This document shows positions 15,799 to 23,917 of a stretch of 26,952 nt of DNA, piece by piece. Each line of letters opens with the position of its first letter. Positions within the stretch are counted from its first letter, which is position 1. This DNA is from DASYSA01 sp036003885 (GTDB taxonomy: Bacteria > Acidobacteriota > Blastocatellia > UBA7656). The position numbers and the translations under genes are program-made. The notes beneath the pieces were generated by a model that saw only the letters and a list, made by a program, of their open reading frames with translations, made no database searches and was not told the origin of the DNA. Where the stretch lies: NCBI GenBank assembly GCA_036003885.1, contig DASYSA010000663.1:1-26952 (forward strand), in the 5' to 3' direction.

Positions 15799-18582
15799 CT
15801 ACGACAGCGCCTCCAGCAGTGCAAGCTCGATTCCCGGCATGTCGTCGGGAGCCAGCTTCTGTCCTCTCGAGTCGGTCACATAGAAGATGTCCAGAGCGTG
15901 GCTCTTCTCCGTGGTGATCCGAGCGAAGCTGATGTCGAGTTCGAGCGCCGCCAGCGTACTCGCGATCTTGTATGCAAGCCCGGGCTGATCCTCGGCCCTG
16001 ACCTCCACCACCGTGTTTGCGGCCGAGGCATCCGAGTCGAACCTTACTGCAGGCTGCCGCGCGGGCCGCGCCCGTCGACGCTTTCCGCTTGGATGAAACT
16101 CCGCAAGCCACTTCTTGACCGCGGAGGCCACATCATACTCACCATCGATCGCGGCCTTGAGATGCTCCTCGATCCTTGCCCACTTGTCCGCCTTGACCGG
16201 GCTGTGAGACCCGGCCTGCGAGACCTTGAATGTGTCCAGAACGACACCGTCCTCTCGCGTGTATAGATCCGCACTCAGAATGTTCACGCCATGCGCGGTC
16301 AATGTCCCGGCGATACTTGCAAACAGGCCCGCTTTGTCACGGGTGCAGACCGTCAGCTCGACGCAATGTTTGTCCTCGGCCACTCGCCAGTCAGCCGCAA
16401 GCGAATCGGCGTCCAGCCGTTTGGCCAGTTGAAGATCCTGAGCAATGCGATCCGGCTCAGTCGCCCGAAAATACCGGTCGGGCATCATCGCGAAGTGGCG
16501 CTCAACTTCGCTCGGCAGGAACTCAGGCGCCAGTTCGGTTATGACCTGGTCCTTCACAGCCGTTCGGCGATCGTAATCCCACCGCGGAGAACGCCCAACG
16601 GTCAGGTGGGAACGCGCGCGTGTGTACAGGTCCCAGAGCAGCGACCCCTTCCAGTCGTTCCAAACGCCAGGTCCAACGGCGCTCGTGTCGGCATAGGTTA
16701 GCAACAACAGCATGTTCAGATTGGTCAGGTCACCCACTTTCTCGGCAAATCCGTCAACCAGGCCCTCTTCACTCAGGTCGCGCCGCTGGGAAATGTGCGA
16801 CATCAACAGGTGCTGTCTGACGAGGAAGATCACTCGTGCAGCGCTTTCACTTTCGAAACCCAGCCGCTCGCACATTCGCTCGGCGATGCGAACGCCCTTC
16901 GAGACATGCCCGCCGCCGTGTCCCTTGCCGATGTCGTGCAGAAAGAGACCGAGGTAGAGCGGGGCTACATCTTCCAACTCCGCGAGCACTTTGCCGAAGC
17001 GCGTGAACTTGCCCGGTCCGGTGGTCAACTGATCGAGCACCTCGATAGCCCTGAGCGTATGTTCGTCAATCGTGTATTTATGATAGGAGTCGTGCTGAAC
17101 CAGGAAGGTAATGCGCCCGAACTCAGGGAGGAAGCGGCCGAGGAAGCCCGTCTCATACATCATGCGCAGTGCAGCGCCTGCCCTTCCCCGGTTCCGTAGA
17201 ATCTCTATGAACGCGTGTCCGGCTTCGGGGGAGGCCCGGAAGGTCCTGCCTACAAGCGCGAGGTTCTCGCGTACCATCTGATTGAGTTCATCTGAAAGCT
17301 CAGCCGACTCCGCCTGCGCCACCGAGAAGAGCTCCATCAACCGCATCGGGTTGCTCCGGAAATCGCTCGGCTCGTCCTTTAGATAAAGCTTGCCTTCCTT
17401 CACCTCGAAGAGATAGAGCTTGCCCTGGTTGACCCCAAACCCGGCGGTCATCGTCTGGGTCGACTGTCGTCCCCTCTTCAACGTGAGGTAGAAGTTACCC
17501 TGCCGGACTTCGAAGCTTGCAACTACCTGCTTCACACGCGTGCTGAACCGTTTGTTCCCGCTGCGCGACCCGGCCGCCTTTAACAGGAAACTCTTCGAAA
17601 ACTGATGAAGCTCGCTTGCCCTTTGATAGTAGTCCCGCATGAACAGTTCCGAAGCGAGCATCCCGCGTTTGTCAGAGTAACCAAGGTTCGAAGCGAGCGC
17701 CGGCTGCAGATCGAGAGTTATCAGGTCGGCCCTGCGCCCCGTCGAGAAATGAGATTCGTTTCGCACGCGGCCGACGAAATCGTAAGCCCGTCGCGCGACG
17801 CCATACTGGGCGCCCGATATGTGATCTTCCGCGCGCAGATCGTCGAGCGTCCTGCAGCCATAACGGGCGTGACCCACCCACAATACCGCGTGCAAATCGC
17901 GTAGCCCTCCGGCGCTCTCCTTTACGTTCGGCTCTTGCAGACAGGCTGTCCTGCCGAACTTCTCGTAGCGCGCTTCGATCTCATTCCTCATCGATTCCAG
18001 AAACAGATCTGTGGCCTTCTTGTTCTTGAAGACGGATTCGTCCAGGTCTCTCATGAGCCTGCGAAACAGGTGTGCATTGCCGGTGATCAGACGCGCCTCG
18101 GCCATCGCATTACGCGAATGCAGATCATCATGCGCGATGGCGACACACTCGCTGACCGAGCGAAAACTGCTGCCTACTGCCAGCCCCATGTCCCAGAGCA
18201 GGTAAAGGACTTGCTCAACAAAGCCCTTTACCCCTCGGGACCGCCTGCCCGCATGCAGGAACAGAATATCGACATCGGAACACGGCGCGAGTTCTCGCCG
18301 GCCGTAGCCGCCCAGGGCGACAACCGCGCAATCGTTCAACTCGGCCTCGGATCCCAAATCAGCGGCGGCAAGCTGGCAGGCTCGACACACGATCAGATCG
18401 ACCATGTAACTCCGGCCGGTCACGATCTCGCCTCCGCCCAGTCCAAAACGGTGCCGGATTCGGAGTCTCTCCGTTTCGATCTTCAAGAATCTCTTGAACG
18501 CACCGACCTGCTCGGACGCGCTACCGCTATCCGTGAGCTTCTCATTGGCGTGGACGAGAATCTTTTCGAGATCAATCTGCAT
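15799..18582 (-). CDS. glnD: [Protein-PII] uridylyltransferase / uridylyl-removing enzyme
   Basis: This 927-residue protein has the full GlnD architecture. The nucleotidyltransferase domain has GGYGRRELAP-C-SDVDILFL at 91-109, with Asp103 and Asp105 as metal ligands. A linker region contains repeated GKLYL-type strands (about 355-402). The HD domain has His549-Asp550 in LFLHDIGKGHGGGH, with further His residues near 591-596. Two ACT domains (about 738-812 and 858-927) bind glutamine. It adds UMP to PII Tyr51 when glutamine is low and removes it when glutamine is high. The start at 18582 has no clear Shine-Dalgarno. PII follows 148 bp downstream, so the pair may be cotranscribed. Every catalytic motif I checked is present. 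Confidence 0.95.
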   Translation of the reverse strand: MQIDLEKILVHANEKLTDSGSASEQVGAFKRFLKIETERLRIRHRFGLGGGEIVTGRSYMVDLIVCRACQLAAADLGSEAELNDCAVVALGGYGRRELAPCSDVDILFLHAGRRSRGVKGFVEQVLYLLWDMGLAVGSSFRSVSECVAIAHDDLHSRNAMAEARLITGNAHLFRRLMRDLDESVFKNKKATDLFLESMRNEIEARYEKFGRTACLQEPNVKESAGGLRDLHAVLWVGHARYGCRTLDDLRAEDHISGAQYGVARRAYDFVGRVRNESHFSTGRRADLITLDLQPALASNLGYSDKRGMLASELFMRDYYQRASELHQFSKSFLLKAAGSRSGNKRFSTRVKQVVASFEVRQGNFYLTLKRGRQSTQTMTAGFGVNQGKLYLFEVKEGKLYLKDEPSDFRSNPMRLMELFSVAQAESAELSDELNQMVRENLALVGRTFRASPEAGHAFIEILRNRGRAGAALRMMYETGFLGRFLPEFGRITFLVQHDSYHKYTIDEHTLRAIEVLDQLTTGPGKFTRFGKVLAELEDVAPLYLGLFLHDIGKGHGGGHVSKGVRIAERMCERLGFESESAARVIFLVRQHLLMSHISQRRDLSEEGLVDGFAEKVGDLTNLNMLLLLTYADTSAVGPGVWNDWKGSLLWDLYTRARSHLTVGRSPRWDYDRRTAVKDQVITELAPEFLPSEVERHFAMMPDRYFRATEPDRIAQDLQLAKRLDADSLAADWRVAEDKHCVELTVCTRDKAGLFASIAGTLTAHGVNILSADLYTREDGVVLDTFKVSQAGSHSPVKADKWARIEEHLKAAIDGEYDVASAVKKWLAEFHPSGKRRRARPARQPAVRFDSDASAANTVVEVRAEDQPGLAYKIASTLAALELDISFARITTEKSHALDIFYVTDSRGQKLAPDDMPGIELALLEALS

Positions 18583-18737
18583 GTTTAAGTCCGGGTAAAT
18601 TGAGTTCGCTCAAAGATCCTGGCCCTCAGAACGACGCTTCATCGAGGGCAATAGGCGTTCCAATTGGTGGAGACCAGGCCCAAAGACCTCTATCCCGTTA
18701 GAACAGAGATGTTTAACGGATATGATTCACCGTGAGC

Positions 18738-19010
18738 CTGCGGGGCGTCACAGCCACATGGCTACAAATCCGTCTCAGCGGCGGCGTGGCCCTACAAAAA
18801 TGTCACCTCGCCCGTGAGCCGCTCTCGCCGTGGTTCGGCGCCCTACAGCGGTCACGCTCCGCGATTGAAGTACGGTCAATTTCCACGCATGAGGAGAGCC
18901 ACTCTTTGATATCGGCCTGCGATAAAAGGCAGGAAAACGAGAGTGAGCGAGCAGACGGTTAGGCTGTGGATTCTGGAGGCGACAAAATTGTAGGGGAACG
19001 CCCTCGTCAC
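18738..19010. repeat. Cluster of degenerate REP-like TTGTAGGG elements
   Basis: GCCCTACA is followed shortly by GTCAC twice (18789-18806 and 18840-18855), and a related GGCTACAAAT occurs at 18760-18769 inside the near-palindrome AGCCACATGGCT. The reverse-oriented form TTGTAGGGG lies at 18988-18996, also followed by GTCAC at 19006-19010. The pattern resembles dispersed short palindromic repeats of environmental bacteria. The copies are diverged, so boundaries are approximate. Confidence 0.4.
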
Positions 19011-19140
19011 AACACAAATGAGAGTTGGGAGGAGGAGTGGGGCACCCTGGCAATAAAAACAAATCTTGATTGAGTGATCTGGAACTGTTGGCTTCTAAGT
19101 GGCAGGTCATTCTCGAAAGAAGGCCGGACTGAACTTTCGT

Positions 19141-19171
19141 TTGACGACCGTCACGCCTCCGACGCTAGAAT
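19141..19171 (+). promoter_or_regulatory. Candidate sigma70-like promoter of the antiporter gene
   Basis: TTGACG (19141-19146) and TAGAAT (19166-19171) each match the consensus at five of six positions, but the spacer is 19 bp, slightly long. Transcription would begin near 19178, upstream of both possible start codons of the antiporter. Confidence 0.35.
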
Positions 19172-19335
19172 CCCTTCCGTGGAAAGTCATTTGCTTCCGA
19201 TCAATCGGGGACGCGGGAAAGGAGTAGAAGCCAAGGCCCAGTAGTTTCGGGCAACATTCCGCGCGGGTCGACTCAATGACCCCCACCAAATGGGTTCAGT
19301 CTAACGGTAAATCGCAATCTGAGGTTGATAGCTAC

Positions 19336-20748
19336 ATGGGCAGAATTCTCCGCGCTGGCGCTTTATTGGCGTGCCTTTTACTTCTCGCGCCGCCTGCGAC
19401 ATTTGCAAGCGACACGTCCCAGGCTCCACAGAGCGCCCTACACGGACTCGACCCCCTGGTGCTTCTCGGTATTGCCGTCATCCTCATTGTCGCCAAGATC
19501 GGGGGCGAGTTGTTCGAGAGATTCAATCAGCCGGCGGTCCTCGGCGAACTCGTCGGCGGAATCCTCGTCGGAAATCTCACACTTGTGGGTCTCACACAGG
19601 TCGAGATACTAAGAACTGACCCTGTGATAGGCGCGGTGGCCGAGATCGGTGTCATCATTCTACTATTCGAAGTAGGGTTGGAATCGAACCTCGGCGAGAT
19701 GCTGGAGGTGGGCTGGTCATCTCTCCTTGTCGCCACTGCGGGAGTGATTGCGCCTTTCTTTCTCGGTTGGGGAGTCGCCGCCTGGTTCCTGCCTGACGAA
19801 GCTCGACTCGGTCACATCTTCATAGGAGCTATACTCTGCGCTACCAGCGTCGGGATCACCGCCCGCGTGTTGAAAGACATGGGCAAGCTGGCGACACGCG
19901 AGGCGCGCATCATCCTCGGCGCGGCTGTCATAGACGATGTACTGGGACTCTTGATTCTTGCTGTGGTAGCGGGCGCCATCAAAGCCTCCGCGGCAGGCGG
20001 CAGTCTCGCTGTCGCCGACGTCGCGTTGATCGCCTTCAAATCAGTGGCTTTTCTGGTCGGTGCGGTCGGCATCGGCCACTACGTCGTTCCGCGGCTCTTT
20101 CGCGGAGCAGGCCGGTTAGAGAGCCGCGGCGTGCTGCTCGCGATCTCGATCGCCTTCTGTTTTTCACTCGCCTGGTTGGCGGCAAAGGTCGGCCTCGCGC
20201 CCATCGTCGGCGCGTTCGCAGCAGGCCTGGTGTTGGATGAAGCGCACTTCGAATCCTTCGCCCAGCGTGGTGAGCAACGATTGAATCACCTGCTGACGCC
20301 GGTCGGAACGCTGCTCGTTCCCATCTTCTTTGTTCTGATGGGTCTCAGGGTCGATCTGAGGGTTTTTGGGAGAGTGGATGTTCTCGGATTTGCCGCGCTG
20401 TTGACGCTGGTTGCAATAGCGGGCAAGCAGGTCTGCTCGCTGGCCGTAGCCCAGCGAGGGATCAATCGCCTGGCAATAGGGCTTGGGATGATTCCGCGTG
20501 GTGAGGTTGGGTTGATCCTCGCAGGCATAGGGCTAACCCTTTCTCTGCCCAACGCTCACGGTGTAGCAGAACCTGTTGTGGGCGCAGCCACGTTCGCCGC
20601 CGTCGTTATTATGATCATCTTCACGACGCTGGTGACACCGCCACTGCTGAAATGGTCGCTCGCACGTACGCCGCTCGCGCCCGACGCCGAGGCCGACGCA
20701 GCAGTTCAGACATACGCCGACGAGAAAGTGGATCGCAGCCGGCAGTAG
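19336..20748 (+). CDS. CPA2-family cation/proton antiporter
   Basis: This 470-residue protein from ATG 19336 has GAGG 13 bp upstream; an upstream ATG at 19276 would add 20 polar residues. The chosen start leaves a clear signal-peptide-like segment (LRAGALLACLLLLAPPATFAS) before about twelve membrane helices. The membrane domain starts LDPLVLLGIAVILIVAKIGG and includes NQPAVLGELVGGILVGN, typical of KefB/NapA-type transporters. The ion-binding pair is seen in AAVIDDVLGLLIL, the Asp-Asp motif of CPA2 exchangers. No C-terminal RCK/TrkA domain is present; the tail after the last helix is short and acidic. It exchanges Na+ or K+ for H+ at the inner membrane; ion choice cannot be read. It appears monocistronic, flanked by repeat-rich gaps. 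Confidence 0.92.
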   Translation: MGRILRAGALLACLLLLAPPATFASDTSQAPQSALHGLDPLVLLGIAVILIVAKIGGELFERFNQPAVLGELVGGILVGNLTLVGLTQVEILRTDPVIGAVAEIGVIILLFEVGLESNLGEMLEVGWSSLLVATAGVIAPFFLGWGVAAWFLPDEARLGHIFIGAILCATSVGITARVLKDMGKLATREARIILGAAVIDDVLGLLILAVVAGAIKASAAGGSLAVADVALIAFKSVAFLVGAVGIGHYVVPRLFRGAGRLESRGVLLAISIAFCFSLAWLAAKVGLAPIVGAFAAGLVLDEAHFESFAQRGEQRLNHLLTPVGTLLVPIFFVLMGLRVDLRVFGRVDVLGFAALLTLVAIAGKQVCSLAVAQRGINRLAIGLGMIPRGEVGLILAGIGLTLSLPNAHGVAEPVVGAATFAAVVIMIIFTTLVTPPLLKWSLARTPLAPDAEADAAVQTYADEKVDRSRQ

Positions 20749-20910
20749 CGTCGAGTGGCTGCGATTGAAAGGTCGGATTCGCCGCGAGACGCTCTCTCTT
20801 GACTCACTCGGCCGATCCGCTTCGAGAGCTTCCACCACACCGCTACCTCGCTTCAGAGACTGTGGGAAATCTCGATTAACCTCTGGATCCCACCAACGCA
20901 GAAACTGTGT

Positions 20911-21071
20911 GAAAACCCCAACCGGGAGGTTGGGGATGCTTCCGTCCAGCCTACAAGATCGGCAGCCGAATCGCGCGAAACCCGCAACCGGCAGGTTGGG
21001 GGATTGCGGTGCCGGCACGCCGTTTCTGTAGGCTGAAGTGAAAGCTCTGAGTTGCCGACCCCCGCTTGGGG
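20911..21071. repeat. Two-copy REP-like palindromic element
   Basis: Two related copies of a GAAA-CCC-CAACCGG-AGGTTGGGG-AT type sequence lie at 20911-20937 and 20978-21004. Copy 1 forms a perfect 8-bp stem (20916-20923 with 20928-20935, 4-nt loop). A longer-range perfect 9-bp inverted pair, CAGCCTACA (20947-20955) and TGTAGGCTG (21027-21035), encloses copy 2 and the palindrome GTGCCGGCAC (21009-21018). A further CCCC-GCTT-GGGG hairpin follows at 21060-21071. It could act as terminator or mRNA stabiliser for the antiporter, or be a non-autonomous mobile repeat. Confidence 0.6.
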
Positions 21072-21098
21072 CAGCGCATAGTCACACAATGTGAAAAC

Positions 21099-21133
21099 AT
21101 CACGGATCACCCATCACATATCACCCATCAGCA
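21099..21133 (+). repeat. Array of five ATCACNN heptamers
   Basis: Five consecutive 7-bp units without slippage: ATCACGG, ATCACCC, ATCACAT, ATCACCC, ATCAGCA. The array is 130 bp upstream of the first permease gene and just downstream of the REP-like element. Confidence 0.7.
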
Positions 21134-21263
21134 CTTGCTCACTCTTTGCGCTTGCCGTCTGCGTATTGGGTAAGCGAACACAATCACAGAACTTATTCTT
21201 CGAATCCTCGTTCAACTAGGTGGCATTCATGCTTGAGTTCGACGGAAGGGGAACGGTTTTCAA

Positions 21264-22484
21264 ATGAGGTTTTTCGAAGCGCTGGGTCTGGCGCTCAGCT
21301 CGATCAAAGCCCACAAACTGCGGTCATTCTTAACACTCCTTGGAATCATCTTCGGCGTTGCAACCGTCATCGTGGTCGTGTCGTTGATCGAGGGGTTCAA
21401 CAAGTATGTCGACGAAAAGATCGCCGACCTCGGGTCGAACGCTTTCATAGTTAACAAAATGGGTATGGTGACCAGCCTCCAGGAGTGGATCGACCGAAAC
21501 AAGAAGAATAAGGACATCAAGCTGGACGACCTCCGAGCGATCCAGGAGCATCCGGTCTATGTGCGAGACGCAGCCGCAATGATGCGGCGGCGCAGCGAAG
21601 TAAAGCGCGGTACTCAGACCCTCCAGGATGTGGAGATGATGGGCGCCTCCTACAACATGATCGACATTGATACGGTCAAGATCGGGCAGGGGCGCTACAT
21701 TTCCCACGACGAGGATGAGCACTCGCGTTATACCTGCTTTGTTGGATACGACATTGTTAACAAATTCTTTCCCTCCGTCGACCCGTTGGACAAGGAGATC
21801 AAGATCGACGGCCGGCCCTTTCGCATCGTCGGAGTGGCCCAGGAGATCGGATCGGTCTTTGGAAATCCCCGAGACGGTTTCGTCATCGTCCCCATTTCGA
21901 CCTTCCAGAACATCTACGGATCCCGGGGTTCGATTTCGATCAGAGTCGCGGCAACCACACCCGACACAATAGTGAATGCCCAGGATGAAGTGCGCGTCAT
22001 TCTTCGCGGGCGGCGCCACCTGAACTACGATGACCCCGATAACTTTGGGATCGTGACGTCGGATGGGATCAATAACCTGCGCGCCCAAATCTTCGGAACT
22101 GTCTCCATAGTAACGGTCGGCATCACGTCAATCGCTCTCGTCGTCGGGGGCATAGTGATAATGAACATGATGCTGGTATCGGTCACCGAGCGCACGCGAG
22201 AGATAGGCCTGCGAAAGTCGTTAGGCGCACGCAGGAGAGACATCCTCAAGCAGTTTCTGGCCGAGTCGACCGCATTGTCCCTGTTTGGAGGCTGTGTTGG
22301 TGTTGCGATGGCTTATGGGCTCGCAAAGCTGGGCACGCTTCTGTTCTCGCTGCCGACAGCCTTGCCCATCTTCTGGACCATCATGGCACTGACAGTGTCC
22401 GCCAGCATAGGGCTCTTCTTCGGAATTTATCCGGCCTACAAGGCTGCGAGGCTGGATCCCATAGAGGCCCTGAGAGCCGACTGA
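21264..22484 (+). CDS. MacB/FtsX-type ABC transporter permease (first of pair)
   Basis: This 406-residue protein has the standard four-helix topology of this family. TM1 is at about 21-42, followed by a large periplasmic MacB_PCD domain, then three C-terminal helices (starting near IFGTVSIVTVGITSIALVVGG). The cytoplasmic coupling motif is VSVTERTREIGLRKSLGARR and the end is the common YPAYKAARLDPIEALRAD. GGAAGGGGAA precedes the ATG. The ATPase subunit and the membrane-fusion protein that normally accompany MacB-type permeases are not encoded next to it. The second permease begins 16 bp downstream. Such systems move lipoproteins, peptides or drugs, or transmit force across the envelope; the substrate is unknown here. 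Confidence 0.9.
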   Translation: MRFFEALGLALSSIKAHKLRSFLTLLGIIFGVATVIVVVSLIEGFNKYVDEKIADLGSNAFIVNKMGMVTSLQEWIDRNKKNKDIKLDDLRAIQEHPVYVRDAAAMMRRRSEVKRGTQTLQDVEMMGASYNMIDIDTVKIGQGRYISHDEDEHSRYTCFVGYDIVNKFFPSVDPLDKEIKIDGRPFRIVGVAQEIGSVFGNPRDGFVIVPISTFQNIYGSRGSISIRVAATTPDTIVNAQDEVRVILRGRRHLNYDDPDNFGIVTSDGINNLRAQIFGTVSIVTVGITSIALVVGGIVIMNMMLVSVTERTREIGLRKSLGARRRDILKQFLAESTALSLFGGCVGVAMAYGLAKLGTLLFSLPTALPIFWTIMALTVSASIGLFFGIYPAYKAARLDPIEALRAD

Positions 22485-22500
22485 GGATTTCGAGATCGGT

Positions 22501-23742
22501 ATGAAACAACAAGACACAAGTGAGAGCATGCGGATGGCGCTGGCGACTTTGAGAGCGCACAAGTTCCGCTCCTTTCTGACCGTGCTCGGCGTTGTGATAG
22601 GGACCGTCACCGTCATGGTGATCGCCGCATTCATCGCCGGACTGGACAAGCAGTTCCAGAAGGACATCGAAGTATTCGGCACGAACACGCTCTTCATCTA
22701 TAAGTTCAATCCCGGCATCCACACCGGCAGGCTTTCGCCCGAAGAGCGAATGCGCAAGCCGATCACTTACGAAGATTCGGTTGCTATCAAAGAACAATGC
22801 CCGTCGATCAAGTACGTTGCTCCGTTCCTGGGCCCGGATGATGTGGCGAAGGTGCGCTATCAGAATGAAGAGCTTTACGTAACTCAGGTGCAGGGCACGC
22901 TGCCCGAGTACGAGCGAATGGCCGCGGTTCATGTGAGCGAAGGCCGCTTCTTTAACGAGACCGAGAACCAGCACCGGTCCGATATCTGCGTCATAGGGGC
23001 CGACATCGCGGACAAATTCTTCCCGCACCTGAGAGCCCTGGACAAGGAGATATTGGTCAACGAAAAACCCTTCACGGTCATTGGAGTGCTCGAGAAGCAA
23101 GAGCGCGTCTTCGGGGGCGAGAACGACGGCAGCAATCAGAACCGCGCAGTCTACGTTCCCTACGAGACGATGCACAAAATGTATCCGGCCGAGAAAGACG
23201 TTTTTGTTATGGCCCAGGCGCAGGAAGGAAGGATGTCGCAGGCAGAGGATGAAGTTCGCCAACTGCTCCGCCGTCGCCGTGAGGTGCCGTACGAAAAGGA
23301 TGACAACTTCGGCATCTCCTCCCCTGAAGCCATCACCGAGCAGTTTCATCAGATCACCGGAGGGATTGCGATGTTGATGTTTGCGATCTCAAGCGTTGGT
23401 CTGTTGATTGGGGGCATCGGCGTAATGAACATCATGCTCGTGTCAGTCACCGAGCGAACCAGGGAGATCGGAGTTCGAAAGGCCATCGGAGCCCGCCGTC
23501 GGGACATCCTCAGGCAATTCCTGATTGAAGCCATCGCTCTTACGGGATCAGGAGGACTGCTGGGCATTTTCATTGGCTGGTTGCTGAGCTTGTTGATAAA
23601 TCTGATCCTGCCTGTTTACGTGCCCACCTGGGCGCCGATAGTTGGATTAGGCTTCTCGGTGTTCATCGGCCTGGTGTTCGGGATGTGGCCGGCAATGAAG
23701 GCCTCACGCCTGAATCCCATTGAAGCTTTGAGATACGAGTAG
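22501..23742 (+). CDS. MacB/FtsX-type ABC transporter permease (second of pair)
   Basis: This 413-residue paralogue of the preceding gene has the same layout: TM1 about 21-42 (SFLTVLGVVIGTVTVMVIAA), a periplasmic domain, three C-terminal helices, coupling motif VSVTERTREIGVRKAIGARR and end WPAMKASRLNPIEALRYE. The 16-bp gap indicates one transcript and probably a heterodimeric permease. The two differ most in the periplasmic domain, which suggests that each half has a separate role there. Start ATG 22501 has only a weak upstream GGATTT/GAG signal; translational coupling is likely. No ATPase gene follows; the next gene is a glycosyltransferase after a repeat hairpin. Confidence 0.9.
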   Translation: MKQQDTSESMRMALATLRAHKFRSFLTVLGVVIGTVTVMVIAAFIAGLDKQFQKDIEVFGTNTLFIYKFNPGIHTGRLSPEERMRKPITYEDSVAIKEQCPSIKYVAPFLGPDDVAKVRYQNEELYVTQVQGTLPEYERMAAVHVSEGRFFNETENQHRSDICVIGADIADKFFPHLRALDKEILVNEKPFTVIGVLEKQERVFGGENDGSNQNRAVYVPYETMHKMYPAEKDVFVMAQAQEGRMSQAEDEVRQLLRRRREVPYEKDDNFGISSPEAITEQFHQITGGIAMLMFAISSVGLLIGGIGVMNIMLVSVTERTREIGVRKAIGARRRDILRQFLIEAIALTGSGGLLGIFIGWLLSLLINLILPVYVPTWAPIVGLGFSVFIGLVFGMWPAMKASRLNPIEALRYE

Positions 23743-23768
23743 CCGATGATAGTGGACTGAAGGGCCGA

Positions 23769-23828
23769 GGCCACGATTGGGAAATTCGCAATTCGCATTT
23801 CGCATTTCGCATTTCGCACATCGTGGCC
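23769..23828. repeat. Heptamer array enclosed by a perfect 9-bp inverted repeat
   Basis: Five 7-bp units at 23781-23815 (on the minus strand three GAAATGC, then GAATTGC and GAATTTC) are enclosed by GGCCACGAT (23769-23777) and ATCGTGGCC (23820-23828), exact reverse complements. The unit lies 26 bp after the second permease and could form its 3' hairpin. Confidence 0.7.
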
Positions 23829-23917
23829 CCGCCCCTTCACGCTTCCTCCTTTTTTGAATTGGACCATGGCGTACTCAACTTGCTACCGCGAGAGTGAAGG
23901 CGTAAGATTCCGCCGCC

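Larger units (their letters stand above)
18583..19335. other. Long intergenic region between divergent glnD and antiporter
   Basis: About 750 bp without a credible gene. Near the glnD start lies a small perfect hairpin, TTGAG-TTCG-CTCAA (18600-18613). The middle holds a cluster of degenerate palindromic elements (see 18738-19010). A possible antiporter promoter lies at 19141-19171. The longest frames here (for example minus strand 19110-18775) translate into Pro/Ser/Arg-rich sequence without domains and I do not count them as genes. Confidence 0.6.
20749..21263. other. Intergenic region with palindromic elements and heptamer array
   Basis: About 515 bp with no credible gene. The first 160 bp show nothing notable. 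20911-21071 contains REP-like hairpins and 21099-21133 a 7-bp repeat array. The last 130 bp lead to the first permease, with GGAAGGGGAA before its ATG. The plus-strand frame 20765-21031 only translates the palindromic element and is not a gene. Confidence 0.65.

Noticed and set aside
18775..19110. 111-residue minus-strand frame in the glnD-antiporter gap
   Set aside because: No ribosome site, no domain, and it crosses the degenerate repeat cluster.
20765..21031. 88-residue plus-strand frame after the antiporter
   Set aside because: Its second half is the translated palindromic element (TGRLG repeats).
22381..23349. 322-residue minus-strand open frame
   Set aside because: Antisense shadow of the two permease genes, whose motifs are clear.
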